A stretch of 64,000 bases of DNA, taken from NCBI GenBank assembly GCA_963815665.1, contig CAWFHN010000014.1, positions 62,001-126,000 of the forward strand, given 5' to 3'. Source of the stretch: DASUPK01 sp963815665. GTDB taxonomy: Bacteria > Actinomycetota > Thermoleophilia > Solirubrobacterales > 70-9. A program made the position numbers and the translations under genes. Positions 42,496 through 50,814 of this stretch are shown here, one piece after another; position 1 is the stretch's first letter; each line of letters starts with the position of its first letter. The notes under the pieces are model-generated. The model was not told the DNA's origin. It saw nothing but the letters and a program-made list of their open reading frames with translations, and ran no database searches.

Positions 42496-44172
42496 CTAGC
42501 CCAGCGCGCTGACGCCCGGTGGGGCGTCCGATGCCTCAGGCTCAGCCTCGGCGGCGATCCGCTTCCGGTGGGTGCGGATCTCGCTCATGATGCGCTCGAG
42601 GCGGGGCTCGGTGGAGTCGTCCACGTGGGTCATCGCCGCCGCGATCGCGGGGTGGACCGACGCGATCCGCTCGTGCATCGCCTGCGCGACGGCGCGGTAC
42701 GTCGGGTGGCCCTCGCGGCCGGAGCGCAGCTCGATCAGGTGCATCGCCTCGCGGGCGTTCAGGTCGAGCAGGTAGCGGATCCGGTAGCCGAGGCAGAGGG
42801 CGTACGGCGCGGCATCCGCCATCCCCGCCGCCGCGAGACGCTCGTACTCGATGCGGGAGATCTCCAGGGCGCGCTCGTACTCCGGCCCCGCGCCGGCCTC
42901 GCGCACCTCGTCGGGGATCCCGGCGCCGAGATCGGGGCTGAGCCGCTGCCACTGGCAGGTCAGCATCCGGTGGCGCTGGAGGTCGCGGAAGCCGCCGTAG
43001 TCGGAGACGATCTCGAAGCGGTAGCGAACCGCCTCCCAGCCCCGGCCCGGGCGGTGGCGGCGGTTGGGCCGCTCGCCGACGAGGTCGGCGATGATCTCGG
43101 CCTGCTCGTCGGGAGGAAGGGAGCGCACCCGGTCGAGGATCGCTCGCTCCGAGGTCCCCGCCGACTCGAACAGGGACGCGGCGATCAGGTCGTCCTCGGA
43201 GCCCTCGACGTCGACCAGCTCGACGGAGGGGGCACCGGACTCGTCGGCCCGGTCCAGGCCCATCCGGGCCACCCAGCGCTCGGCCGCGTCGCGGCGGCGC
43301 TCGAGGTAGGAGACCCACTCGCCGCCGCGTTCCGGCCGCTCCACCCGGGCGACGAAGCTCGGCATCACCTTCTTCAGCTCCTCCAGGATCATCGTCGCGA
43401 AGTGGCGCGCCTCCGGCAGGGGGGAGGCCAGCATCCGCAGCAGCATCTGCTCGTAGGCCTGGCCGGAGGCGAAGACGCCGACGTGGCTCAGGGTCGCGGC
43501 GGGCAGCAGGCCGCGCAGGAGATCGAGGGCCTTGGCCTTGATCGAGCGCTCCCAGGCCGCCTCGGGCTCGTCGCCGCGCGGCCAGCGCTCGGCCGCCCAC
43601 TGCCTCACCTCGGCGAGCGAGCGCGAGTAGATCGCGAAGAGCTCCTCCATCGCCTGTGCGTACTCCGGCCCGAGCTCGTCGTCCCTGTAGAAGCGATACC
43701 CGCCCCCGGCCCCCCCATAAGGGCGGCTCCTCCGCTTCGCGTCCGGGGCCGCCGAGGGGAGGGGCTGGTCGTAGGGGATGTAGCGCGTCGATTGCTCCAG
43801 GTAGGCGGCCAGGCGGCCGCGCTGGAGCACCTTGGTGAGCACGTTCGAGACCCACTCGCAGGCGACGTGTGCGCCGCCGACCTGCGCGATCGAGTCGTCG
43901 CCGTAGCCCATGAAGACGCGCTCGTAGAGCCCGGCGGCACGCTCGCCCTCCTCGCCCTCGAAGGGCCGGCCGCCCTCGGGAACGTCGTCAGCGAACTCGT
44001 CGAGGTAGAGGCGGCGCAGCGTCCCCGGGTAGCGGGAGTAGCGGGCGAACAGCGCCCCCTTGATGGTCTCGGGCAGGTTGACGAGGGCGAAGACCGGGCG
44101 GTCGAGGTTGGTGACGTGGGGGGTGAGGAGGCTCCGTTCCTCGTCTGTGAATTCCTCGATCGGGTAGCGCAC
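42496..44172 (-). CDS. thyX: Two-domain FAD-dependent thymidylate synthase
   Basis: 558 residues, about twice a normal ThyX, resembling the long chlamydial form. Domain 1 has RGRLAAYLEQSTRYIPYDQP (about 117-136) and domain 2 the flavin/dUMP motif as QRHRMLTCQWQRLSP (about 398-412), diverged from the classical RHRxxSxNExSxR. It should make dTMP with FAD, NADPH and methylenetetrahydrofolate. No ThyA was seen. An extra segment of about 18 residues (43701-43757) interrupts domain 1 between YDQPLPS and YRFYRDDE. Followed upstream by an AEC transporter gene. Confidence 0.85.
   Translation of the reverse strand: MRYPIEEFTDEERSLLTPHVTNLDRPVFALVNLPETIKGALFARYSRYPGTLRRLYLDEFADDVPEGGRPFEGEEGERAAGLYERVFMGYGDDSIAQVGGAHVACEWVSNVLTKVLQRGRLAAYLEQSTRYIPYDQPLPSAAPDAKRRSRPYGGAGGGYRFYRDDELGPEYAQAMEELFAIYSRSLAEVRQWAAERWPRGDEPEAAWERSIKAKALDLLRGLLPAATLSHVGVFASGQAYEQMLLRMLASPLPEARHFATMILEELKKVMPSFVARVERPERGGEWVSYLERRRDAAERWVARMGLDRADESGAPSVELVDVEGSEDDLIAASLFESAGTSERAILDRVRSLPPDEQAEIIADLVGERPNRRHRPGRGWEAVRYRFEIVSDYGGFRDLQRHRMLTCQWQRLSPDLGAGIPDEVREAGAGPEYERALEISRIEYERLAAAGMADAAPYALCLGYRIRYLLDLNAREAMHLIELRSGREGHPTYRAVAQAMHERIASVHPAIAAAMTHVDDSTEPRLERIMSEIRTHRKRIAAEAEPEASDAPPGVSALG
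43701..43757. repeat. GC-run-flanked in-frame insert within thyX
   Basis: CGGCCCC (43708-43714) and GGGGCCG (43745-43751) bound an inner GCGG-CTCCT-CCGC hairpin. Encodes AAPDAKRRSRPYGGAGGG in the host frame, basic and Gly-rich, in a region that is otherwise a continuous conserved block. Sequence differs from the three-copy element. Confidence 0.6.
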
Positions 44173-44190
44173 GGGCGAGCCAGCGTAGCT

Positions 44191-45120
44191 TCATCCCCAG
44201 ATCGATTGGGCGGCCAAGACCGCAACGACCGCGATCCCCGTCGTCCATGCCACGGCCTGTGCCGCGAGCTTCGCGTCGAGGCCGTAGACGTGGGCGATCA
44301 GCAGCGTGTTCACGCCGCAGGGCATCGCCGCCAGCAGCAGGTAGGGGCCGGGCAGGTCGATGAACGGGAGCGAGAGGAGGATGAGAAGACCCGGCGCGAT
44401 CACCAGCCGCAGCAGGATCGTCGCCCCCACGGGCGGGTGAAGCGGCGAGCTCAGCTGCAGGGTCCCCTCCTCCGCCTCCTCGGCCAGGACGGCCCCCACC
44501 GCGAAGAACCCGATCGGCAGCAGGGCGATCACGGCGCCGCGTGAGATGTCGACGAGCACGTCTGGGGCAAACGATGCCGGGGCGAGCACCCCGGCGATGG
44601 CGGCGTAGAGCGGCGGGTTGCGGGTGAGGAAGGCGACGATGCGCTCGCCGAAGCCGGCGCCCGCCTTGGTGCCGAAGGCGGCTCCGACGCCGAAGCCCAG
44701 CAGCAGCAGGCAGGGTGCGGAGACCGCCACGTCGTAGACCACGGCCTGGCCGAGGGCGTGGAAGCCGAGCAGCGACGCGACCAGCGGATAGCCGAGATAG
44801 CCCGAGTTCGGGATCAGGGTGCCGGTGATCACCGATCCGGTGGCCGGCCGGTCGAGGCGAAGCAGGCGCGTCCCCGCGACCCACGCGAGTCCCGCCGCCG
44901 TCAGGATCGCGACCCAGCCGATCGCCAGCCCACCCGCCAGGTCGCCGTTGAGATGGAGCCGGTCCAGGTTGAAGAAGACGACGAACGGAATCAGCGTGTA
45001 CAGCGAGATCACCAGCAGGCGCCGTGCCCAGCTGACGGCGTTGGCCGGCCAGCGCCGCTCGGCCGCGACCCCGGCGGAGCCCGAGATTGCGATGGCGGCG
45101 ATGGTGAGCAGGACTCCCAA
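44191..45120 (-). CDS. AEC-family (auxin efflux carrier-like) transporter
   Basis: 309 residues, ten hydrophobic segments in two sets of five. Markers: YTLIPFVVFFNLDRLHLN, ITGTLIPNSGYLGYPLVASL (the conserved NxGxxGxP region), and MPCGVNTLLIAHVYGLD near the end. Members export organic acids or amino acids; the substrate is unknown. TTG 45120 is the best start for the first membrane helix. Confidence 0.87.
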   Translation of the reverse strand: MGVLLTIAAIAISGSAGVAAERRWPANAVSWARRLLVISLYTLIPFVVFFNLDRLHLNGDLAGGLAIGWVAILTAAGLAWVAGTRLLRLDRPATGSVITGTLIPNSGYLGYPLVASLLGFHALGQAVVYDVAVSAPCLLLLGFGVGAAFGTKAGAGFGERIVAFLTRNPPLYAAIAGVLAPASFAPDVLVDISRGAVIALLPIGFFAVGAVLAEEAEEGTLQLSSPLHPPVGATILLRLVIAPGLLILLSLPFIDLPGPYLLLAAMPCGVNTLLIAHVYGLDAKLAAQAVAWTTGIAVVAVLAAQSIWG

Positions 45121-45148
45121 GGGGCGCCATCCTCCCAGCGTCGCGCGA

Positions 45149-45154
45149 TAGCGT
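45149..45154 (+). promoter_or_regulatory. -10 box TAGCGT
   Basis: It ends eight bases before ATG 45163; a GAGGA sequence in between could instead act as ribosome site. Confidence 0.4.
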
Positions 45155-45162
45155 GAGGATCG

Positions 45163-46092
45163 ATGGCCGCGATCGACTGGACCTTCGAGGGGAGCTGGCC
45201 CTACGAGCCGAAGTGGTTCGAGTCAGAAGACGGTCGGATGCACTACGTCGACGAAGGGCCGCGAGACGGGCGCCCGGTCGTGATGGTGCACGGCAACCCG
45301 ACCTGGGGCTACCTGTACCGGCACTTCATCCCACCCCTCGTCGAGGCGGGCTACCGGGCGATCGTCCCGGATCACCTCGGCTTCGGTCGCTCGGAAAAGC
45401 CCGACGAGCCCGAGCTCTACCGAGTCCCGCGGCACGCCCGGAGATTCGAGGCTCTCCTGGAGTCACTCGAGTTGAGCGGCGCGACCGTGGTGCCGCAGGA
45501 CTGGGGCGGCCCGATCGGTCTCTACTGGGCGACGCAGCACCCCGAGCGCGTTGACGGGCTCTTCATCCTCAACACCTTTGCGCACGGCTGGCACCCCGAG
45601 GCGCTTCCGCCCGGGAAGGACAAGGTGCCCCTGCCGCTGCCGCTACGCCTGTTCCGGACGCCCGGGGTCGGCGAGGTGCTTGTCAAGGGCATGGACGGCT
45701 TCAAGCGGGGCTTTCTCTTCGGGCAGGGCGTGGTGCACCGCGATCGCATCACGCCGACCATCAAGCGCGCCTACCGGGACGTCCACCGGGGGTGGTCGGA
45801 GCGGACGTCGATCCTGGTGTTCCCCCGTGAGATCCCCGTCACCGACGGCGGGCCCGTGCTCGCGATGACCAGCGAGATCGAGCGCGGACTCGAGCGCGAC
45901 TTTCGCTCGAAGCCCGTGACGATCGCCTGGGCGATGAAGGACGTCGCCTTCACGCCCGAGATGCTCGAGGGCCTCTGGCTGCGCACCTTCCCGGATGCGG
46001 AGGTGATCCGTCTCGAGGACGCGGGCCACTATCTGCAGGAGGACGCGCACGAGCTGATCGTGCCGGAGCTGTTGCGGCACCTGGGCCGCTAG
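45163..46092 (+). CDS. Haloalkane-dehalogenase-family alpha/beta hydrolase
   Basis: 309 residues. HGNPTW (43-48) carries the Asn and Trp that stabilise halide, PQDWGGPIG has the nucleophile Asp113, and DAGHYLQEDA the catalytic His. The set is closer to known dehalogenases than the paralogue at 23427, which has Glu in place of Asn. A longer cap region (about 150-220) is basic. Natural substrate unknown. Confidence 0.87.
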   Translation: MAAIDWTFEGSWPYEPKWFESEDGRMHYVDEGPRDGRPVVMVHGNPTWGYLYRHFIPPLVEAGYRAIVPDHLGFGRSEKPDEPELYRVPRHARRFEALLESLELSGATVVPQDWGGPIGLYWATQHPERVDGLFILNTFAHGWHPEALPPGKDKVPLPLPLRLFRTPGVGEVLVKGMDGFKRGFLFGQGVVHRDRITPTIKRAYRDVHRGWSERTSILVFPREIPVTDGGPVLAMTSEIERGLERDFRSKPVTIAWAMKDVAFTPEMLEGLWLRTFPDAEVIRLEDAGHYLQEDAHELIVPELLRHLGR

Positions 46093-46108
46093 CCCAACCC
46101 TACGGCGC

Positions 46109-47374
46109 TCAGGCCGGCTGCGGAACGGGCTCGGCCTCGGCTACCTCGAGCGTGTCCGCCGGATTGTCCTGGCGGCGGGAGAGGGCGAGGAAGGGAATCG
46201 CGAACGTCGCGATCCCGGCCGAGATCAGGTACGACGTGGCATAGCCGTACACATCGGCGGCCTTGCCGAGCACCGGCTGCGTCCAGACCCCGCCGGTCGA
46301 GGACATCATCGAGTCGAAGGAGAGGATCGTCGCCCGTTGCTGCGACGGGATCATCCCGTTGATGTAGGTCTGCCTGATCGGCATTGTCGCGGCGAACATG
46401 AGGGCCCAGATCGTGGTCAGCCCGATTACCGGCCAGAAGCTGTCGGCGACGCCGACCAGAGCCAGGGTCCCCGCGCTCGCCGCCGCCATCAGGAGCAGTG
46501 CGGAGGTTCGCCGGCGGAACAGCCCGCGGATTCGGGGGGCGGCGATGCCGCCGAGGATCTGGGCGCCGGCGACGATCGCGGCCGCCAGGCCGGCGATCTG
46601 GTAGGCATGCGGGTCGCCGTAGAGCTCGAGGAGGTATGGCTGCAGCGCGTAGAAGGCGTAGATGCCCACGCCGCCGGTGAAGAGGGCCTCGACCATCAGC
46701 CACTTCACCGCGGGCACGCGCCAGCCGTAGTCGATCGAGTTCGAGGCGATCTTCCTCATCTCCGTAAGCGGCCGGTCGCCCTTCACGGGCGTAAAGCCGA
46801 CGTCGTGCATGAGCCTGAACGCGGCCGCGAACATGACGATCAGGATCACGCCGCGCAGGACGAAGGGAAAGCCGAGGCTGACCTGCTGGGCCAGGAAGCC
46901 CCCCGCGATCGAGCCGGTGAGCATGCCGATGCCGGTGACGATCTGGCCGCGGCCGAAGACGGTCTCGAGGTCGCTGGTGTAGCCGGTGGCCGTCAGTGCG
47001 TCGACGAGCCACGCCTCGACCGCGCCGGAGAAGAAGGTGAAGCCCAGGCCAAGGGCGAGGGAGACGGCCGCCCACTCCCAGAACGCGGCGCCGATCTGCC
47101 AGAGCAACACATAGACCAGGCTCGCCGCGGAGAGCGTCAGCGTGCCCAGCAGGTATGACGTCCGGCGTCCGATGGTGTCGGCGACGATCCCGGTGGGGAT
47201 CTCGAAGATGACCATTCCCGCGGTGAAGAAGGCGTTGGCCGCGAACGCCTCCAGGTTGCTCAGTCCCGCATCAAGCAGGAAGATCGTGTTGATTCCCCAG
47301 ATCAGGGACGTCGCCAGGGTGTTCCCCAGCATGAGCATGAGGTACGTGCGCTGGATGGAGCGCGGTGTCGGCAT
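46109..47374 (-). CDS. MFS transporter
   Basis: 421 residues, about twelve membrane segments, with the first-half loop GIVADTIGRRTSYLLG (the MFS motif A position). QTYINGMIPSQQRATILSFDSM in the second half is typical of drug/multi-substrate exporters. ATG 47374 is preferred to GTG 47380 because TACTTT ends eight bases before it. Convergent with the hydrolase gene. Confidence 0.87.
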   Translation of the reverse strand: MPTPRSIQRTYLMLMLGNTLATSLIWGINTIFLLDAGLSNLEAFAANAFFTAGMVIFEIPTGIVADTIGRRTSYLLGTLTLSAASLVYVLLWQIGAAFWEWAAVSLALGLGFTFFSGAVEAWLVDALTATGYTSDLETVFGRGQIVTGIGMLTGSIAGGFLAQQVSLGFPFVLRGVILIVMFAAAFRLMHDVGFTPVKGDRPLTEMRKIASNSIDYGWRVPAVKWLMVEALFTGGVGIYAFYALQPYLLELYGDPHAYQIAGLAAAIVAGAQILGGIAAPRIRGLFRRRTSALLLMAAASAGTLALVGVADSFWPVIGLTTIWALMFAATMPIRQTYINGMIPSQQRATILSFDSMMSSTGGVWTQPVLGKAADVYGYATSYLISAGIATFAIPFLALSRRQDNPADTLEVAEAEPVPQPA

Positions 47375-47382
47375 GTCCACTG

Positions 47383-47388
47383 AAAGTA
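47383..47388 (-). promoter_or_regulatory. -10 box TACTTT, leaderless promoter of MFS gene
   Basis: It ends eight bases before ATG 47374. Confidence 0.5.
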
Positions 47389-47434
47389 GTGACCCGCCGG
47401 GCCCGGCGGATTCATCGGCCCCGACGGGCTGGAA

Positions 47435-47475
47435 GGGCGCGGGCGGCCGGGCATATGCGCCTTCCGCCCGCGCCC
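47435..47475 (-). terminator. Strong hairpin between dodecin and MFS genes
   Basis: GGGCGCGGGCGG (47435-47446) pairs perfectly with CCGCCCGCGCCC (47464-47475); 17-base loop. No U-tract. Placed 15 bases after the dodecin stop, so it probably ends that transcript. Confidence 0.65.
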
Positions 47476-47489
47476 TCCTGAGACCGCGG

Positions 47490-47705
47490 CTAGTCGCCCT
47501 TGTCGTACTTGAACGAGATGCCGAGGCGGACGCGGAAGCCCGAGACCTTGCCGTCCTCGATCGTCACGTCCTGGCGGATGACCTCTGCGATGCGCAGCTC
47601 GCGGACCGACTGGCCGGCTGTCTCGACGGCGTTCTTCGCAGCCTGTTCCCACGAGTCCGAGCTGACGCCGATTACCTCGGTGACTCGATAGACGCTCTCT
47701 GCCAT
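47490..47705 (-). CDS. Dodecin (flavin-storage dodecamer)
   Basis: 71 residues, full length for dodecins. YRVTEVIGVSSDSWEQAA and the VETAGQSVRELRIAEVI helix-strand are typical; the flavin-stacking Trp is in SDSWEQ. C-terminal YDKGD. It binds riboflavin or FMN and protects against flavin photochemistry. ATG 47705 has AAGGAG eight bases upstream. Lies directly after the nuo operon, beyond a hairpin. Confidence 0.93.
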   Translation of the reverse strand: MAESVYRVTEVIGVSSDSWEQAAKNAVETAGQSVRELRIAEVIRQDVTIEDGKVSGFRVRLGISFKYDKGD

Positions 47706-47716
47706 GTCCACTCCTT

Positions 47717-47741
47717 GGGTCGGGGTCTTGTGCCCCAACCC
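47717..47741 (-). terminator. Hairpin after the nuo operon
   Basis: GGGTCGGGG (47717-47725) and CCCCAACCC (47733-47741). On the minus-strand RNA all nine positions pair (one as U-G). It lies 38 bases after the nuoN stop and just before the dodecin ribosome site. Confidence 0.55.
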
Positions 47742-47778
47742 TCCCACGCCGCGGTGTCCGATGGGCTGAAGGGCGCGG

Positions 47779-49296
47779 CTAGATCGTGGTCGCCAGCGAC
47801 GAGGCCGCGTGGGAGGCCCAGTCGATCAAGGGCGAGGGGGCGATCCCGAAGACGACCGTTGCCGTGGCGCAGAGCACTGCCGAACCGAAGATGAGGACGC
47901 AGCGACCCGTGCCCTTGGTCGTCGCATCGGCCTCGGGCGATCCGCCCGCGATCGCGGGCATCGGCTGGACGGGCGCCGCGGCCGGTTCGGACCTCATCCA
48001 GACAGCCGCCACCACGCGGAGGTAGTAGGCGAGGGACACCATCGAGCCGATCACGATGATCACGCCGAGCCAGGTGTAGTCGCCGTCGACCGTCGCCTCG
48101 ATCAGGAAGAGCTTGCCCATGAATCCCGAGGTGCCGGGCAGGCCGGCGAGCGCCAGCATCCCGATGGTGAGCGGCCAGGCGAGCAGCGGGCGCGAGCGAC
48201 CCAGTCCGGCCACCGACTCGATGTCGTCGCCCAGCTCGGTTTCGCGCTCGCGGCCGACCACGACGGCGAACACGGCCAGGTTCATCAGCGTGTAGGCGGC
48301 GAGGTAGAAGACGAGCGCCTCGAGCCCCTTCTCGGTGGCCACGACGACGCCGGCCAGCATGTAGCCGGCCTGGGCGACGCCCGAGTAGCCCATCAGCCGC
48401 TTCAGGGAGTCCTGCCCGAGCGCGCCGATGTTGCCGATCGCGATCGAGGCGACCGCGATCGCGGCGAGCGCAGGCTTCCAGTCGTGGGCGATCGGCCCGA
48501 GCGCGACCTCGAAGAGGCGGGCCAGGGCGATGAAGGCGGCGGCCTTGGTGGCGACGGCCATGAACGCCGTCACCGGCGTGGGGGCGCCCTGGTAGACGTC
48601 GGGCGTCCACTGGTGGAAGGGCGCCAGGGAGGTCTTGAAGGCGAGCCCCGTCGCCGCCATCGCGGTCCCGATCAGGACGAGGGTGTCGTTGCCATGGCCG
48701 CCCGCGCCGACGGCGTGGGCGATGCCGGAGAAGTCGGTCGAGCCCGAGGCTCCGTAGAGCAGCGCGAAGCCGTAGAGGATCGTGGCGGAGCCGATCGAGC
48801 CGATGATCAGGTACTTCAGGCCCGCCTCGAGCGAGCGCTCCTCGCGCCGGGCGGAGGCGCTGAGCACGTAGAGCGGGATCGAGAGCAGCTCGAGCGCGAC
48901 GAAGAAGGCGACCAGGTTCTGCGCCTGAGATATCAGGGTCATGCCGAGGACCGAGCCGAGCAGGAGCGAGTAGAAGGCGCCGTGGTTCGCCTCTTCCGCG
49001 GCGGGCTCCCGGATCGCCAGCAGGACGACGATCGCCGCGGCCGTGCAGGCGATCAGGGTCGCGGCCAGGCCGAAGGCATCGAGGCGGAGGGCACCGGCGA
49101 CCAGGTCGGTGTTCGTGCTCCATTCGATGATGCAGCGGGCGACCGTGACCGCCAGCACCGCGATGGTCAGGCCGGCGAGGGTGAAACGGTTGACCCGCGG
49201 AACCAGTCCGACCATCAGCACGACGACCACCCCCGCCGTCAGCGCGATCACAGGCGAGAGCCCGGCGTAGTCGATGTGGGGGGCGTTGAAGTTCAT
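47779..49296 (-). CDS. nuoN: NADH-quinone oxidoreductase subunit N
   Basis: 505 residues, a proton-pumping antiporter-like subunit with fourteen membrane helices. The broken helix-7 lysine region (LKYLIIGSIGSATILYGFAL) and LAPFHQWTPDVYQGAPTPVT mark the family. ATG 49296 overlaps the nuoM stop (ATGA); the longer frame to 49410 is rejected. Last gene of the operon. Confidence 0.95.
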   Translation of the reverse strand: MNFNAPHIDYAGLSPVIALTAGVVVVLMVGLVPRVNRFTLAGLTIAVLAVTVARCIIEWSTNTDLVAGALRLDAFGLAATLIACTAAAIVVLLAIREPAAEEANHGAFYSLLLGSVLGMTLISQAQNLVAFFVALELLSIPLYVLSASARREERSLEAGLKYLIIGSIGSATILYGFALLYGASGSTDFSGIAHAVGAGGHGNDTLVLIGTAMAATGLAFKTSLAPFHQWTPDVYQGAPTPVTAFMAVATKAAAFIALARLFEVALGPIAHDWKPALAAIAVASIAIGNIGALGQDSLKRLMGYSGVAQAGYMLAGVVVATEKGLEALVFYLAAYTLMNLAVFAVVVGRERETELGDDIESVAGLGRSRPLLAWPLTIGMLALAGLPGTSGFMGKLFLIEATVDGDYTWLGVIIVIGSMVSLAYYLRVVAAVWMRSEPAAAPVQPMPAIAGGSPEADATTKGTGRCVLIFGSAVLCATATVVFGIAPSPLIDWASHAASSLATTI

Positions 49297-50804
49297 CGCT
49301 CGGCAACCTGCGTCGGGGCGGCCTGATGAGTAGCGGCGACCGAAGCAGCAGTCGAATTCTCGGCCCGGTGCAGGATCAGACCCGGCCACAGGGCCAGCGC
49401 GACGATGCACGCCACCAGTCCCGTGACCACTCCGCCCTCGAACAGGCCTATCTCACGCGATTCGATCCCGTCCGGCTTGCGGTTGTGCATCGCGTGCTGG
49501 TACATGCGCAGCGCGTAGTAGGCGGACAGCGCGATGCCGATCGCGGCGATGAAGGCGTAGACGATCTTCTCCTGGAAGATCCCGTTGAGGATGTAGAACT
49601 CGCCCATGAAGTTGGAGGAGCCGGGGATGGCGAGCAGGGCCATCGTCGCGATCAGGAAGAGCGCGGCCAGCACCGGCGCCCGCATCGCCAGGCCGCCCAT
49701 CTTGGTGATGTCGTCGGTCCCGGCTCGCGCCACCAGCAGGATCGCGATCAGCATCAGCGGCGCGACCACCAGCCCGTGGTTGACCATCTGCAGCACGGCG
49801 CCGTCCGCGCCGTCGGGGCGCAGACTGAAGATGCCGAGCGTGATGAAGCCGAGCTGGGCGACCGAGGAGTAGCCCAGGATCAGCCTGGCGCTCGTCTGGG
49901 TGAAGGCCATCACCGAGCCGTAGAGGATGGAGGCGACCGCGATCACCAGGATCACCTCCTGGAAGTGGGTGGTCGCCGCCGGGAAGACGGGCAGGACGAT
50001 TCGCAGGAAGCCATAGGCGCCGACCTTGGAGAGCACGCCCGAGAAGAGCGCCAGCGCCGGCAGGGGCGCCACCCGGTAGGCATCGGGCATCCAGGCGTGC
50101 AGCGGGAAGGCGGGCATCTTCACCAGGAAGGCGGCCGCGAAGAACCAGAAGATCCAGTACTGGCTGCCGCTGCTCAGGGGATTGGCAGCCAGGTGCTGGA
50201 TGTTGAAGTCGACTGGCCCGCCGTTCGCGGTCAGGATGCCGGTGGCGATCGCCCCGGCCAGCATCAGCAGCGAGCCCACCAGCGTGTAGACGATCATCTT
50301 GATCACCGCAGGCTGGGGCCGGATCGGGCCCTCGTCCTCCTCCGGGCGGCCCGGATGCTCCTTCCCCCATGCCCCGAACAGGAAGTAGAACGGGATCAGC
50401 ATCAGGTCGAAGAAGAGGACGAACAGGATCAGGTCCTGTGCGAGGAAGGCGCCAAGCGTCGCGGTCTCGGCGATCCCCAGCATCAGGAACCAGGTGCGGG
50501 GGCGCTCGTGCGGGTTGATCGTCGACCAGATCGTGGTGGCGAGCCAGAGAACCGAGGTGAGCACGGCGAGGAAGAGGCTGATCCCGTCGACGCCGAGCTG
50601 GTAGCGGACGCCGAGCGCCGGGATCCAGCTCTCGTCCACGGTGTGCTGCAGGCCGAGCGACGGGTTGAACCTGGCGACCACGTAGATCACCAGACCCAGC
50701 CGGGTGATCGCGGTTAGCAGCGGCGGCAGAGCGACCAGCCTCTGCGGCATCGCGCAGGCGACGAGGCCGGCGGCGAGCGGCGCCCAGAGGAGGATCTGAA
50801 TCAT
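49293..50804 (-). CDS. nuoM: NADH-quinone oxidoreductase subunit M
   Basis: 503 residues, antiporter-like proton channel of complex I. GVDGISLFLAVLTS, the FVLFFDLMLIPFYFLFG helix with its key Glu/Asp region, and FPLHAWMPDAYRVAPLPA are visible. ATG 50804 follows the nuoL stop by ten bases; the longer frame is rejected because it would run through nuoL. Confidence 0.95.
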   Translation of the reverse strand: MIQILLWAPLAAGLVACAMPQRLVALPPLLTAITRLGLVIYVVARFNPSLGLQHTVDESWIPALGVRYQLGVDGISLFLAVLTSVLWLATTIWSTINPHERPRTWFLMLGIAETATLGAFLAQDLILFVLFFDLMLIPFYFLFGAWGKEHPGRPEEDEGPIRPQPAVIKMIVYTLVGSLLMLAGAIATGILTANGGPVDFNIQHLAANPLSSGSQYWIFWFFAAAFLVKMPAFPLHAWMPDAYRVAPLPALALFSGVLSKVGAYGFLRIVLPVFPAATTHFQEVILVIAVASILYGSVMAFTQTSARLILGYSSVAQLGFITLGIFSLRPDGADGAVLQMVNHGLVVAPLMLIAILLVARAGTDDITKMGGLAMRAPVLAALFLIATMALLAIPGSSNFMGEFYILNGIFQEKIVYAFIAAIGIALSAYYALRMYQHAMHNRKPDGIESREIGLFEGGVVTGLVACIVALALWPGLILHRAENSTAASVAATHQAAPTQVAER

Positions 50805-50814
50805 CGCTCGCCCG

